A stretch of 64,000 bases of DNA from Streptomyces thinghirensis (GTDB lineage Bacteria > Actinomycetota > Actinomycetia > Streptomycetales > Streptomycetaceae): positions 1-64,000 of the forward strand of contig JAKFGP010000003.1 of NCBI GenBank assembly GCA_021502835.1. Reading direction: 5' to 3'. How positions within the stretch are numbered: the first letter of the stretch is position 1; each line of letters opens with the position of its first letter. The translations under genes were made by a program, and so were the position numbers. Under the pieces are notes generated by a model. The model had not been told where the DNA came from. It was given only the letters and a program-made list of their open reading frames with translations, and did not search any database. Below are positions 20,279-31,125 of the stretch, one piece after another.

Positions 20279-20563
20279 ATGGAGACCCTGGCACACTTCG
20301 GCGACGGCGAGGCCCGGCCCGTGGATCCTGTTCTTCCCGCTGATCTGGGCACTGGCCATCGCCGGCGGGATCACCCTGCTGCGCCGTACCGTCCGGCGCG
20401 GACGCCGCGGCCCCGGCCGCCCGGCCACGTTCGACGACAACTCCCCCATCAGCGTCCTCGGCCACCGCTTCGCCTCCGGCGAGATCGACGAGGACGAGTA
20501 CTGCGTCGGCTGTCCGTGCTGGACGAGCAGTTCGGGCGTCCGGGCAAGGGCGGTGCGGCATGA
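20279..20563 (+). CDS. SHOCT-domain membrane protein
   Basis: A short protein with one membrane helix and a C-terminal SHOCT helix-turn motif, often found at the end of small regulatory or assembly proteins. ATG 20279 follows GAGGAG. Joined reading: [14 protein letters not shown], a hydrophobic segment [20 protein letters not shown], basic [14 protein letters not shown], then [34 protein letters not shown]. One break near 20325 and another near 20510. Its TGA overlaps the ATPase start (ATGA at 20560-20563), so it is coupled to the ABC genes. Upstream 20195-20275 encodes an acidic repeat-like string (DVTEDITEVVAEDVTKDIAT) that may be an N-terminal extension. Confidence 0.72.
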   Translation: METLAHFGDGEARPVDPVLPADLGTGHRRRDHPAAPYRPARTPRPRPPGHVRRQLPHQRPRPPLRLRRDRRGRVLRRLSVLDEQFGRPGKGGAA

Positions 20564-21316
20564 CCACGACGACCGCCGTCCGGGCCGCCGCCGCTCGGGT
20601 CGTCGACGCCGTCAGGTGCACGGCGGTGGCGACACCGCCGTACGCGCCCTGGACGGGGTCAGCGATCGACTTCCCGGCCGGCCGCTTCACCCGCCGTCAT
20701 GGGACCCTCGGGCTCCGGCAAGTCCACCCTGATGCACTGCGCCGCCGGACTGGACACCCTCACCTCGGGCACCGCCCGCATCGGCGACACCGACCTGAGC
20801 ACTCTCGACGACCGCCGCCTCGCACCCTGCTGCGCCGTGACCGAGTGGGCTTCGTGTTCCAGGCGTTCAACCTGGTGCCGACGCTGACCGTCGCCGAGAA
20901 CATCACCCTGCCCCTGGACCTCGCGGGCCGCCGGGGGCGACACCGAGTGGGTCGAGTCCCTGATCGACGTCGTGGGCCTGCGCGACCGCCTCCACCACCG
21001 GCCCGCCGAACTCTCCGGCGGACAGCAGCAGCGTGTCGCCGTGGCCCGCGCCTTCGCCGGGCGGCCGGACGTCGTCTTCGCCGACGAGCCCACCGGCAAC
21101 CTCGACTCCCGCTCCGGCGGCGAGGTGCTGGGGCTCCTCGGCCGCACCGTGCGGGAGACGGGTCGCACGGTCGTCATGGTCACCCACGACCCCGTCGCCG
21201 CCGCCCACGCGGACGAGGCCGTCTTCCTCGCGGACGGACGCCTCGTGGACCGCATGGAGTCCCCGACCGCCGACAAGGTCCTGGACCGGATGAAAGCCTT
21301 CGAGGTGCCGTCGTGA
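20560..21316 (+). CDS. ABC transporter ATP-binding protein (MacB/LolD type)
   Basis: ATPase of an FtsX-like ABC system. ATG 20560. Motifs: Walker [22 protein letters not shown]-loop [20 protein letters not shown], signature [20 protein letters not shown], Walker [21 protein letters not shown] and H-loop [19 protein letters not shown]. It ends [10 protein letters not shown]. About 250 residues, normal for the family. Frame breaks near 20620, 20695, 20825 and 20935. Its stop overlaps the permease start (GTGA at 21313-21316). Such pairs export lipids, peptides or cell-wall factors; the cargo is unknown. Confidence 0.93.
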
Positions 21317-23876
21317 ACGCCTCCGTCCGCCTGAGCGTCTCCTCGCTCAGGGCCCACAAGCGGCGCTTCGCCGGAACGTTCCTCGCCCGTGGTCCTCGGC
21401 GTCGCCTTCCTGGCCGGTACCCTGGTCATGGGCGACACGCTCCGCGCGAGCTTCGACACCATGTTCGGCAACGCCGGCAGCGGCACGGACGCCGTGGTGC
21501 GCAGCGCCGACGCCATCACCACGCCGGGCGAGAGCCAGGGCGTACGGCAGCCGGTCGGCACCGACCTGGTGCGGACGGTCGAGCGGGTGCCGGGGGGTCG
21601 CGGCGGCCGCCCCCAGCATCCAGGGCGCCGGCCAGCTCGTCGGCGCGAACGGCGACGATCGGCGGCCAGGGGGCCCACCCTGGCCGGCAACTGGCTCACC
21701 GACCCCGAGCTGAACCCCTACCGCGTCGCCGAGGGCCGCGCCCCGTGAGTCCGGAGAGGTCGTCGTCAACCGGGGCGCGGCCGAGCAGGGCGGGCTCACG
21801 ATCGGCGACACGACCACCCTGCGCACCCCCGACCCGGTCGAGGTCACCGTCGTCGGCCTCGCGACCTTCGGCGGCGAGGACGGCATGGCCCAGGTGACCT
21901 ACACCAGGCATGACGCGGGCCGACGCCGAGAAGTACCTCACCGCGCGGCCGGGCGAGGCCGCGAGCATCCAGGTGCGGGCCGGGCCCGGGGTCGGCCAGC
22001 AGGAGCTCGTCGACCGGCTGACCTCCGTACTGCCCAAGGGCGTCGAGGCCATCACCGGCGAGGAGTCGGCCGCCGAGAACACCGATATGATCTCCAGCCA
22101 GTTCCTGACCCTGTTCACCACCTTCCTCCTCGTCTTCCCGGCGTGGCCCTCCCTGGTCGCCACCTTCTCCATCCACAACACCTTCGCCATCGTCGTCGCC
22201 CAGCGCACCCGCGAGAACGCCCTGCTGCGGGCGCTCGGCGCCTCCCGCCGCCAAGTCACCGCCGCCACCCTGGCCGAGGCGGCCGTCGTGGCCGTGACCG
22301 CCTCCGCCGCGGGACTCGCGGGCGGCGTCGGCATCGCGGCCGGACTCCAGGCGCTGTTCCCGGCGATCGGCTTCCCCTTCCCCGAAGGCGCCCTGGTGAT
22401 CAGCGCCCTGTCGATGCTGCTTCCGCTCGCCGTCGGCGTCGTCGTCTGCCTCGGCTCCGCCCTGCTGCCCGCCGCCCGGGCCGGCCGCACCGCACCACTG
22501 GCCGCGCTGCGCGGGGCGGCAGTGGACACCTCCGGCGCCTCCCGCGCGCGGGCGGTCACCGGCACGGCGCTCATCGCCCTCGCCCTCGCGGTGACGCTGA
22601 CCGGAGTGCTGCTCTCCCCGTCGGTGTGGCTGGCGGGACTGGGCGCCGTACTGGCCCTGGCCGCCTTCGTCGTACTCGGTCCGGTCGCCTCCGCCACCGC
22701 CGTACGCGTCCTCGGCGCCCCGCTCGACCGGCTGCGCGGCGTCGCCGGTGTCCTCGCCCGGCGCAACGCCCTGCGTAGCCCCAAGCGCACCGCCGCCACG
22801 GCCGGAGCGCTGATGATCGGCGTGGCGGTCGTTTCGCTGTTCACGGTGTTCGGGGCCTCCCTCAAGGCGACCATGGACCAGACCGTCTCCCGGTCCTTCG
22901 CGGGCGACGTCGCCGTCAGCGCGCCGTCCTTCGGTGCGGGCGGCAGCGGGGCTCAGTCCGCGGCTGGCCGACGCGGTACAGCGGCTGCCCGAGGTGGAGA
23001 CCGCCGTCGGGCTCGGCCGGGAGTGGCGGAAGTCGACGGCGCGGGACGGGCGTTGACCGTCACCGACCCGGTCGCGCTGGAGCGCACCTTCGACCTGGGC
23101 ACCGTCCACGGCTCGCTCGGCGCGCTGGGCACCGACGGCATAGCGGTCACCGGGAGCGAGGCGGAGAGGCGGGGCTGACCACCGGCGACACGACCCGCCT
23201 CACCTTCACCGACGGCCGCAGCGAGACCTTCACGGTCCGCGCGGTCTACGGGCGGTCCGAACTCGCCGGCGACTACGTCATCACCCGCGCCGCCTGGTCC
23301 CCGCACCGCACCCAGGACGCCGACACCCTGGTCGCCGTCGCCCTTCGCGGACGCGGCGTGAGCACGGACGCGGGCACGGCCGCGGTCGAGAAGGTCGCCG
23401 ACCGGTACGGCAACCCGGAGGTGCAGACCCGCGACGAGTACGCGCGGTCCTCGGCGGGCGGCATCGACATGATGCTGACCCTCGTATACGCGCTGCTCGC
23501 CCTCGCGGTACTCATCGCCCCTGCTCGGCATCGCCAGCACCCTCACCCTGGCGGTCCACGAGCGCACCCGCGAACTCGGTCTGCTCCGTGCCGTCGGGCA
23601 GAGCCGGTCCCAGGTGCGGGCCATGGTCCGCTGGGAGTCGGTCCTGGTCGCCGCCTTCGGCACGGTCGGTGGTCTCGCCCTCGGCGCCTTCCTCGGCTGG
23701 GTCCTCGTGGCCGCCTCCGACGGCGCCTCGGACAGCGCCTTCGCCTTCGCGGTGCCGCCCGTGCAGCTCGCGGTGGTGGCTCTGGTCGGCCCTGACGGCC
23801 GGTGCCGTCGCGGGCCTCCGCCCTGGCCCGGCGCGCGGCCCGCCTGGACGTACTGCGCGCCGTCGCCACGGAGTGA
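21313..23876 (+). CDS. FtsX-like ABC transporter permease, two MacB/FtsX blocks
   Basis: A permease of about 850 residues with duplicated FtsX domains. GTG 21313, [20 protein letters not shown] then the first helix and a MacB-type periplasmic domain ([20 protein letters not shown] ... [20 protein letters not shown]). The first FtsX block carries [40 protein letters not shown]. Middle helices follow, then a second outside domain and FtsX block ([40 protein letters not shown]). It ends [16 protein letters not shown]. Length and two 'R(T)RE.(A/G)LLRA.G' loops are typical of actinobacterial members. Frame breaks near 21390, 21600, 21745, 21905, 22950, 23170, 23520 and 23790. Confidence 0.92.
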
Positions 23877-24359
23877 GAGCCCAGCGGTTTCCATGCCGCG
23901 TCCCCGGCCGGCCGTCTGCCGATGGCCGGCCGGCCGCCGGTCGGCGACGGACGCGGACCCCCGGCCGGAGTGCCGCGCGTCAGTTGACCGGATGGCGTCA
24001 GCCCGTACCCGGGCCGGGCCCGTCCGCCGGGTGGCGACGACCGTCGACCGCCCAACCGGCGGGCGAGGACGGCCGGTAGGCGTCGCCAGGTCCGGCGGGC
24101 GCCGACCGGAAGCCGGCCGACAGCCGTACCCGGCGTCGGGCGCGTCCGCCGGGCGGCGACGACCGTCGACCGCCCAACCGGCGGGCGAGGACGGTCGGTA
24201 GGCGTCGCCGGGCAAAGCCGGTGCCGACTGGCAACCGTGCCGACCGGCAATCGGCACCGACCGGCAACCGGCGCCGGCCCGCTCGCCGGCGGCGAGGTCG
24301 GTAACTGGCCGCATGGCCCGCGGCATCGACCCGGCCGCACGGCCCGCGGCATCGAGGGG
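23877..24359. other. Gene-free stretch built of repeats
   Basis: No gene is supported here on either strand; the long open frames are repeat shadows. It contains the 85-bp direct repeat described at 24003-24209 and, at about 24215-24275, three degenerate copies of a 15-16-base unit around GACCGGCAACCGGC. GGCCGGCCGGCCGCCGG-type palindromes occur near 23925-23945. It lies between the permease stop and the end of a minus-strand ATPase, so it is a convergent intergenic region. Confidence 0.6.
24003..24209. repeat. Pair of ~85-bp direct repeats
   Basis: Copy 1 at 24003-24087 and copy 2 at 24124-24209 begin CCGTACCC and end GGTAGGCGTCGCC. They share a long identical core starting GCGACGACCGTCGACCGCCC and differ at only a few positions plus one indel. 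A 36-base spacer separates them. The core contains CGACCGTCGACCG, itself nearly palindromic. Function is unknown. Confidence 0.75.
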
Positions 24360-24919
24360 TCACCGCCCGGTCAGCCGGCAACGGCCGACCGGGCGGGAGC
24401 AGGATTGGGGTCTGCCCAGGTCGACCGCGTGCTCGACCTCCGCGAACGCAGCGGCCGGCACCTCCTCGACCAGGCGTCGCGGCGGGCGGGCGGAGACGGG
24501 TGACGCGGTGACCGGCGCGGCGGTGGCGGCCGTCGGGAGCGTGAACCAGACGACCTTGCGGACTCGCCGTCCGGCCGGGCGCCCCAGCTCTCGCTCATCG
24601 CGGCGACCATCGAGGCCCGCGTCCGCAGGTCGCGAGCGGCTCGGCGTCGTCCACCACGGGCGAGACGCGGGTCGTGGTCGCGCACGGAGACCGTGAGCCG
24701 GTCAAGGAGCAGCTCTATCTCCACGGTGCACGTCTTGTCGGGCCGGGCATGCAGGTGGACGTTGGTCAACAGCTCCGTCACGCCGAGGCGCGGCCCGGTC
24801 GATCAGAATCCATATGCCAGTAGCGCCGATTGCGCAGATACGATTCTGCGGACCTGGCCGATCCGCGACGGCAGGGCTTGGAGCTCCACCGTGCAGTGTC
24901 TGCTTGGGTGACTGATCAC
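24360..24919 (-). CDS. Anti-sigma-type ATP-binding protein (HATPase, RsbW-like)
   Basis: A small GHKL-fold ATPase like the many orphan RsbW/SpoIIAB-type regulators of streptomycetes, which bind anti-anti-sigma or sigma factors. GTG 24919 with GGAG eight bases upstream gives VISHPSRHCTVELQALPSRI, GQVRRIVSAQ, then the N-box GVTELLTNVHLHARPDKTCT (Glu and Asn), VEIELLLDRLTVSVRDHDPR and, across a break near 24620, a CGRG..MVAAMSESWG segment (ATP lid). The C-terminal tail ends SRPVGRCRLTGR. Frame breaks near 24555, 24620, 24660 and 24810. Confidence 0.75.
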
Positions 24920-25105
24920 GGCTGCGACTCCCCGACATAGAGGTCCGGAAGAACACGGAGTTCGGATCCAGCAGGGCGCACGCGGCGCATCGCCGCCTGC
25001 TGTCATGGCCGGCGGGCTGGTTCGCAGCGTTATCGCCGGTAAACCCAGAGTGACGTGAGACCAGCGTGACGCAAGGGGTGAGGAGCACCGCAACTTACGG
25101 ACATC

Positions 25106-25433
25106 TCAACCGCGGTGCCCGGCCGCCCTGTGCACCGCCTCGATGAAACGGCAGACGCCGGGCGGGCGGACCCGGCTCGCCCGGCGCGGGTCGCGCTCGC
25201 CGAGCGTCAGCAGGTACCGCTTGCCGTTGAGGTCGGCGAGGGCCCGGTCCTCCGGGGCGAACCAGGGCCTGGAGGCGCGTACCGCCACTGCACCGGGCGC
25301 TGTCGATCTCACTGCCGTAGCTGGTGAGCAACTCCACCCGGCCACCGCTGATCCGGACCGTTCCGGCCCGGGTGAGTGACCGCAGCCGCTTGCCGATCCG
25401 CACCCCCGTGGCCCTGAACTCCAGCTCCGCCAT
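25106..25433 (-). CDS. Small hypothetical protein
   Basis: A protein of about 108 residues with no function I recognise. ATG 25433 gives MAELEFRATGVRIGKRLRSL, TRAGTVRISGGRVELLTSYG and SEIDSA. After one break near 25300 it reads SRPWFAPEDRALADLNGKRY, LLTLGERD and FIEAVHRAAGHRG. Mixed beta-strand character with a hydrophilic C-terminus. Proteins of this kind are common and conserved in Streptomyces. It precedes the anti-sigma-type ATPase on the same strand (187 bases between), so they may be co-transcribed. Confidence 0.6.
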
Positions 25434-25782
25434 GCCGTCGCCCCCCGTGCGCGTCGGTTGCCGGACCGTGCACCTCGCTGGGCCCGGTACCGGCCGGCTC
25501 GTGTCGTGCTCCAGTGTGCGCCCGCGGCGGGAACCCGGTCCCGCCCGCTGGCAGTCTGCCCGCACCACGCGCCGAGCACCAGTACGCACCATCCCTTTTC
25601 CGGTGGCGACCGGAGCACTCGCGCGAATGCGCCCCCACCGGGCCGGGGGATCGGGCCCCCAGGGGAGTCCTTGGACCTCCCAAAGGTGTGTTTATGCAGG
25701 TGAGAAGCGTGTGGAAGGTGCTTATGATCGAGGCGTCGGCCGCGCGACGCGCCGTCGGCGCGCAGCCTTAAGGAGCCCCGTC
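25434..25782. other. Intergenic region, no gene seen
   Basis: Holds the divergent start regions of the small minus-strand protein and the plus-strand PLP enzyme. Base composition dips in GC around 25680-25735 (GTGTTTATGCAGG, GGTGCTTATGATC), where promoters are likely. AAGGAG at 25770-25775 is the ribosome binding site of the next gene. Confidence 0.5.
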
Positions 25783-26913
25783 GTGAGCACCCCCAGCAGA
25801 CCCGCACCGGCGCCACTCTCGACGTCGACCACAGCGACACCGCCTACCGCGCTTGGCTGAAAGAAGCCGTGCGCAAGGTCCAGGCCGACGCCAACCGCTC
25901 GGCCGACACCCACCTGCTCCTCTTCCCGCTGCCCGAGCGGTGGGGCATCGACCTGTATCTGAAGGACGGAGTCCACCCACCCCACCGGCAGCCTCAAACA
26001 CCGCCTCGCCCGCTCGCTCTTCCTCTACGGCCTGTGCAACGGCTGGATCCGGCCGGACCGCCCGGTGATCGAGGCGTCCAGCGGCTCGACGGCCGTGTCG
26101 AGGCGTACTTCGCGAAGCTGATCGGCGTCCCGTTCATCGCCGTCATGCCGCGCACGACAAGCGCCGAGAAGATCCGCCTGATCGAGTTCCACGGCGGATC
26201 GCCACCACTTCGTGGACGACTCCCGCCGGATGTACGAGGAGTCCGCACGCCTCGCGGCCGAGTCCGGCGGCCACTACATGGACCAGTTCACCTACGCCGA
26301 ACGCGCCACGGACTGGCGCGAGCAACAACAACATCGCCGAGTCGATCTTCCGTCAGCTGCGGCTGGAGCGGTTCCCCGAACCGGCGTGGATCGTCGCCAC
26401 GGCCGGTACCGGCGGCACCTCGGCGACCCTCGCGCGCTACGTCCACTACATGCAGCACGACACCCGCGTCTGCGTCGCCGACCCGGAGAACTCCTGCTTC
26501 TTCGAGGGGCTGGACCACCGGCGATCCGGACGTCGCCTGCGACCGCGGCTCCCGGATCGAGGGCATCGGCAGGCCCCCGGATGGAGCCCAGCTTCGTGCC
26601 CGGCGCCATCGACCGCATGATGAAGGTGCCGGACGCGGCGGGCGTGGCCGCCGTCCGCGCCCTGGAACAGGCCATCGGCCGCAAGGCGGGGCGGCTCGAC
26701 GGGCACCGGACTGTGGACGCGCTGAAGATCGTCGCCGAGATGGTGGCCGAGGGACGCCGGGGCAGCGTGGTGACGCTGCTGTGCGACCCGGGGGACCGGT
26801 ACCTCGACAAGTACTACTCGGACACCTGGCTCGCCGAACAGGGCCCTCGACATCGGCCCGTACACCGCGCGGCGATCGAGTCCCTGCTGCACACGGGAAC
26901 CTGGCCCTGCTGA
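25783..26913 (+). CDS. PLP-dependent cysteine synthase family protein
   Basis: Fold-type II PLP enzyme related to O-acetylserine sulfhydrylase/cystathionine beta-synthase. GTG 25783 with AAGGAG seven bases upstream. Motifs joined over frames: [40 protein letters not shown] (Lys binding PLP), [60 protein letters not shown] (phosphate loop) and [14 protein letters not shown]. The C-terminus is [20 protein letters not shown]. About 370 residues, longer than CysK, matching the streptomycete 'cysteine synthase family' type whose real substrate is unclear. Frame breaks near 25800, 25980, 26095, 26200, 26325, 26515, 26575, 26700 and 26845. Confidence 0.85.
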
Positions 26914-26985
26914 CCCGGGCGACGAGGTGCAGGCCGCACGCGGTGGGCGGTACGGCCGGAAGCGGTTGACGGTTTCGGCCGCGTG

Positions 26986-27458
26986 CTACGGGCGGGTGAG
27001 CCGCCGGTCCAGCGAGGTGACCGCGTCCCGGAAGGCCCACCCCAGACCCGGAGCGCGCGGTTCAGCACGAACCGGAACGGCGCCGTACCGTCCGCGGCGA
27101 ACGTCCACCGCACGCGCGTGCCGTCCCGGCCGGCGCCAGCCTGCTACCTCGACCAGCGGCCCGGGCGCCGGGCGCGTTGGTGACGTCGACGCGATAGGCG
27201 TACACCTCGGGCGGCTCGGCGGCCAGCACCGTCTCCACGAAGCGCGTACCGCCCTTGAGCCGGATGTCGCGACCCGCGCCCCCACCGATGGGCCGGGCGA
27301 ACGTCACCGCCGAGAACCAAGCGGTCCAGCCCGGGACGTCCTCGGCCAGCGCGCGGAAGACCACGTCCGGGGCGGCGGAGATCTCCCCGCGCGAAGACCA
27401 GGCGTACCGGAGCCGTCTCGACGAAGTCGAGACCCACCGGACGCAGACGGCGAGCCAT
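26986..27458 (-). CDS. SRPBCC family protein
   Basis: A START/Bet v1-fold (SRPBCC) ligand-binding protein of about 155 residues, commonly annotated as polyketide cyclase/dehydrase-like. ATG 27458 gives MARRLRPVGLDFVETAPVR, then YAWSSRGEISAAPDVVFRAL, AEDVPGWTAWFSAVTFARPI, GGGAGRDIRLKGGTRFVETV and LAAEPPEVYAYRVDVTNAPG. It ends GWAFRDAVTSLDRRLTRP. The P-x-x-V-F-x-A-L and W-x-x-W motifs are family hallmarks. The ligand is unknown. Frame breaks near 27390 and 27150. It follows the DeoR gene on the same strand. Confidence 0.82.
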
Positions 27459-27572
27459 GGTCGCAACCCCTGGGCGCAGCCGGATGCGGACTGATCGGCC
27501 AGGAGGCGCCACGATAGCCGGAGGTACGCCGGTGTCAGCGGGGCCGGGGACGCGCGCCGGCGTCCGGCGAGG

Positions 27573-28394
27573 TCAGTCGGCCGTCTCCGGCTCGCCCGCC
27601 ACGACCAGCCCCAGGTGCTCCGAGATCTCCGCGCGGGCGTCCGCCGGCAGGCCGGCGTCGGTCACCAGTGTGTCCACCTGCTCCAGTGCCGCGAACGAAC
27701 TCAACCCCACCACACCCCACTGGTGTGGTCGGCTACCACCACGACACGCCGCGCCGATTGCACCAGCCGCCGGTTGGTCTCGGCCTCCGCGAGGTTCGGC
27801 GTCGACAGACCGGCCTCGGCCGATATCCCGTGCACGCCGAGGAACAGCACGTCGAAGTGGAGCGTCGCGATCGCCTGGTCGGCGACGGGGCCCACCAGCG
27901 AGTCGGAGGGAGTGCGCACACCACCCCGTGAGCACCACCAATGGCCGCACCCTGCCGCGCGCCCGAGGTCCGCTGCGCCACGTGGAACACGTCGGCCACC
28001 CGCACCGAGTTGGTGACCACCGTCAGGTCCGGCACGTCCAGCAGCCGGTGCGCCAGCGCGTACGTGGTCGTACCGCCCGACAGGGCGATCGCCGCACCCG
28101 GCGCGACCAGTTCCGCCGCGGCCCGTGCGATGTCCTCCTTGGCGGTCGGCTCCAGACCCGACTTCGCCTCGAACCCCGGCTCGTGCGTGCTCGCCTCGAC
28201 CACCGGGACCGCGCCGCCGTGCACCTTCTCCAGCACGCCCTGCCGGGCCAGCGCGTCGAGGTCGCGGCGGACCGTCATGTCCGACACGCCGAGCTTGCGG
28301 GTCAGCTCGTTGACCCGGACCCGCCCCGGCGGCGCACCTCGTCGAGGATCAGGGCGCGCCGCTGCTCCGCGAGGAGGTTCGGATTCTCACTCAC
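27573..28394 (-). CDS. DeoR/GlpR family transcriptional regulator
   Basis: GTG 28394 gives VSENPNLLAEQRRALILDEV, then RRRGG..VNELTRKLGVSDM, TVRRDLDALARQGVLEKVHG (winged helix) and GGAVPVVEASTHEPGFEAKS. The sensor domain has LVAPGAAIALSGGTTTYALA, DVPDLTVVTNSVRVADVFHV, FDVLFLGVHGISAEAGLSTP and VVVVADHTKWGVVGLSSFAA. It ends GLVVAGEPETAD. 258 residues or so, typical. Frame breaks near 28325, 27920 and 27730. Its target is not visible; the neighbours are a membrane hydrolase (divergent) and an SRPBCC gene. Confidence 0.9.
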
Positions 28395-28683
28395 GTAGCG
28401 CTTCGGTCCTTTCGCCGTGAAACCGCCCGACACGCCCGGCGCACCTGCTACGACGAGGGAGTTCTCCGCCCGGTGCGTGGACGTCCCATCCTCGCACGCC
28501 CCGCCACGGGCCGCGCCACCGCCCGCCCGTCGCGCACATGTCACCTACGCCCCCCGTCCCGGTGTCACCTGGCACACGGTTCGGGGAGATTCCGGTGCCG
28601 AGGGGTGTGCGCCGCCCGCTCAGCGGAGATCCTCGTGCCCGCACGGACAGAGCCGACGGCGCGTCACGGGGGAGTGCGGGACA

Positions 28684-31074
28684 GTGGAACAGGCGCAGGA
28701 ACGAGCCGGGACGGGCGGACAGGACGCCTCCGGACCACGCGACGCGACAGACGGGACGGACGGGAGGACCGGCACGGCCCTGGAACTCCTGGTCCACGGA
28801 GTGGGCGGCACGACACCCGCCGAGATGCTGGACGACCCGCGGACCGTGCGGATCACCGGCGACCACATCGCGGCCGTCTTCCGGCGTACCGAGGACGCCG
28901 ACGCCGAGTCCCGGCCCGAGGACTACCGGGGTCGGCCGGTGCCCGAGGCCTACGTCTGGTGCAACCTCACCTCCGGCAACGGCACCCGCGCCCTGTGGCT
29001 GCTGCTCCTGCCGTTCATGGTGGTCAACCTCGCCCACTGGATGCGGCCCACCGCGCACGGCCGGACCCGGAGGTCCGCCTGTACGGGCTGCTGGTCCGGC
29101 TGGCGGGGCTGACCCTGACGGTGCTGCTGATCGCCGGGGCCTGCGAGGTCGCCCTCGACCTCGTCGCCTGGCAGTGCGCGGGCACGCGCGCGTGCGCCGA
29201 GCGGCACTCCTGGCTGGGTTTCCTGTCGCCGGTGATGTCGGACGGCGGCTGGTGGAGCACACCCGGCCGCAGGCTCGCCCTCGCGGCCGCGGTGCCCGCC
29301 GCGCTCACCGGCCTGCTGTGGTACCTGTCGCTGCGCACCTGGCGGGCGTACGAGTCCCAGCAGCCGATGGACCGCGAGCCCGACCCCGAGGAGGACCCCG
29401 TCCGCACCGCCCTCGGCCGGCCCGGGTTCTGGTACGGGCGCCGTCTGGTGGCCCGGCTGCGCGCCGCGCACACCGCCGCCGCGCTGCTGACGGTCGCCGC
29501 GGCGGTCGGCGCACCGGCGGCCCGCTTCGACCGCCGGCCGGGCGGACCGGCGCCGCTCGACGCGCTGGGCTGGGCCCTGGAGGCGGCGCTGGTCGCCGGG
29601 GCGGTCGCCGTGGTCGCGGTGGTCTGCCGCCGGGGCCGCAGCGAGAACCGCCTCGACCGGACACTCGACGAACACCTCGTACGACGCCTGCCGCTCGCCG
29701 CCCTTGTCCTGTTCGTCCTCGCCCTGCTGTACGGCGGCTGGGCACGCCCGCAGTGGACGTCGGCCGGCCGGCTGCCGGGGGACATGACCTTCGGCGGCAT
29801 CGCCCTGGTCCAGGGCCTGCTGGTCATCGCCCTCGCCGTGGTCGCCCACAGCCTCCACCGCGGCCTCCCCGACGCCCGCGCCGCGATCCGGGGGCCTCGG
29901 CGGTCCCGCCGTCGCCATGCTGGCCTGCGCGCTGGGCGGCGTCATGTCCGGCGGTGTCTCCCAGCGGGTGTCGGACTGGCTGGACGGCACCGGCACCTCC
30001 ATCGACGGCCCGCCCGTCCTGCTGACCTGGCAGGCGTCCGTCATCCCGCCGCTGCTCGTCGTCGTCCTGCTGCTCTGCGCCGCGCTCGCCCGGCACACCT
30101 GGCGCCTCGCCCGCGCCGAACGGGACGCCGTGGAGGCCGACCACCCCGGGGAGGCCGGGGACCCGGGACGCACCCGGCGCATCGCGCTCACCCGCGCCCT
30201 GGCCACCCTCACCGACCGGGCGCCCCTCCTCGTCGCCATCACCTCCGCCGCCACCCTGCTGCTGGGCGCCGGAGCCCTGGTGGGCGCCCTGACCACCGAC
30301 CAGGTCCCCGGCGACGCCGCGCGCGGGACGTACGCCGTCGTGCACGGCGCCGCGCAGACCGCGCAGGCGCTGGGTTCCTGGCTCATCGGCCTCGGCTTCA
30401 TACTGTTCGTCACCTGGGGCAGGCGCGCCTACAAGGACGCCTCCGCGCGGCGCACCATCGGCATTCTGTGGGACGTCGGCACCTCTGGCCGCGCGCCGCC
30501 CACCCCTTCGCACCGCCCTGCTACGCCGAGCGCGCGGTGCCCGACCTGACCTGGCGCATGGCGACCTGGACCCGGGCCACCGGCGGGCGGCTGGTCATCT
30601 CCGGGCACTCGCAGGGCAGCGTCCTCGCCGCGGCGGCGGCCTGGCAGCTGGAGCCGTCGGCCCGCAAACGGGTCGCCCTGCTCACCTACGGCTCCCCGCT
30701 GGAGCGGCTGTACGGCCGCTGGTTCCCGGCCCACTTCGGGCCGGACGGAGCTCGGCTCGCTGCACGAGGAGGTCGACTGCTGGCGCAACCTCTACCGGCG
30801 CACCGACCCCATCGGCGGTCCGATGCGGCTGCCCGGCGACTCGGGCCCGGCGGTCGACCGCGCGCCCCTCAAGGACCCGCTCACCTACGGCCGCACCGAA
30901 CTCCACCCCCTGCCCGCCCCGCTCCTCGGCCACTCCGACTACCAGGCCGACCCCGCCTTCGCCGAGGAGCGGCAGCGTCTGCTGGCCCGGCTGCGCCCGG
31001 AGGTACCGGCGCCGCGCCAGACCGGCCGGGCGGCGCCCCTCCCGGCGGCGGACGGCGGACCCGAGAACTGCTAG
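28684..31074 (+). CDS. Polytopic membrane protein with split alpha/beta-hydrolase
   Basis: An unusual protein of about 795 residues. GTG 28684 is the likely start. The N-terminal segment ALELLVHGVGGTTPAEMLDD carries an H-G-x-G-G oxyanion-type motif. About nine membrane helices follow (for example LWLLLLPFMVVNLAHW, LALAAAVPAALTGLLWYLSL, LAALVLFVLALLYGGW, LLVAITSAATLLLGAGALVG). The C-terminal part has ATGGRLVISGHSQGSVLAAA, the G-x-S-x-G nucleophile elbow, VALLTYGSPLERLYGRWFPA, and LLGHSDYQADPAF with a plausible catalytic His. So the hydrolase strands lie on both sides of a membrane block. Substrate is unknown; a lipid ester is a guess. Frame breaks near 29075, 29895, 30485 and 30750. Confidence 0.75.
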
Positions 31075-31125
31075 GGGGTCCGGGGCCGTATCCGCCGGGG
31101 CGTCGTGCAGCCCTGGTGGGTGCCT

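Noticed and set aside
22953..24326. 457-residue minus-strand open frame with internal repeats
   Set aside because: It lies opposite the FtsX-like permease end and the direct repeats; no motif, Arg/Pro/Gly-rich shadow composition.
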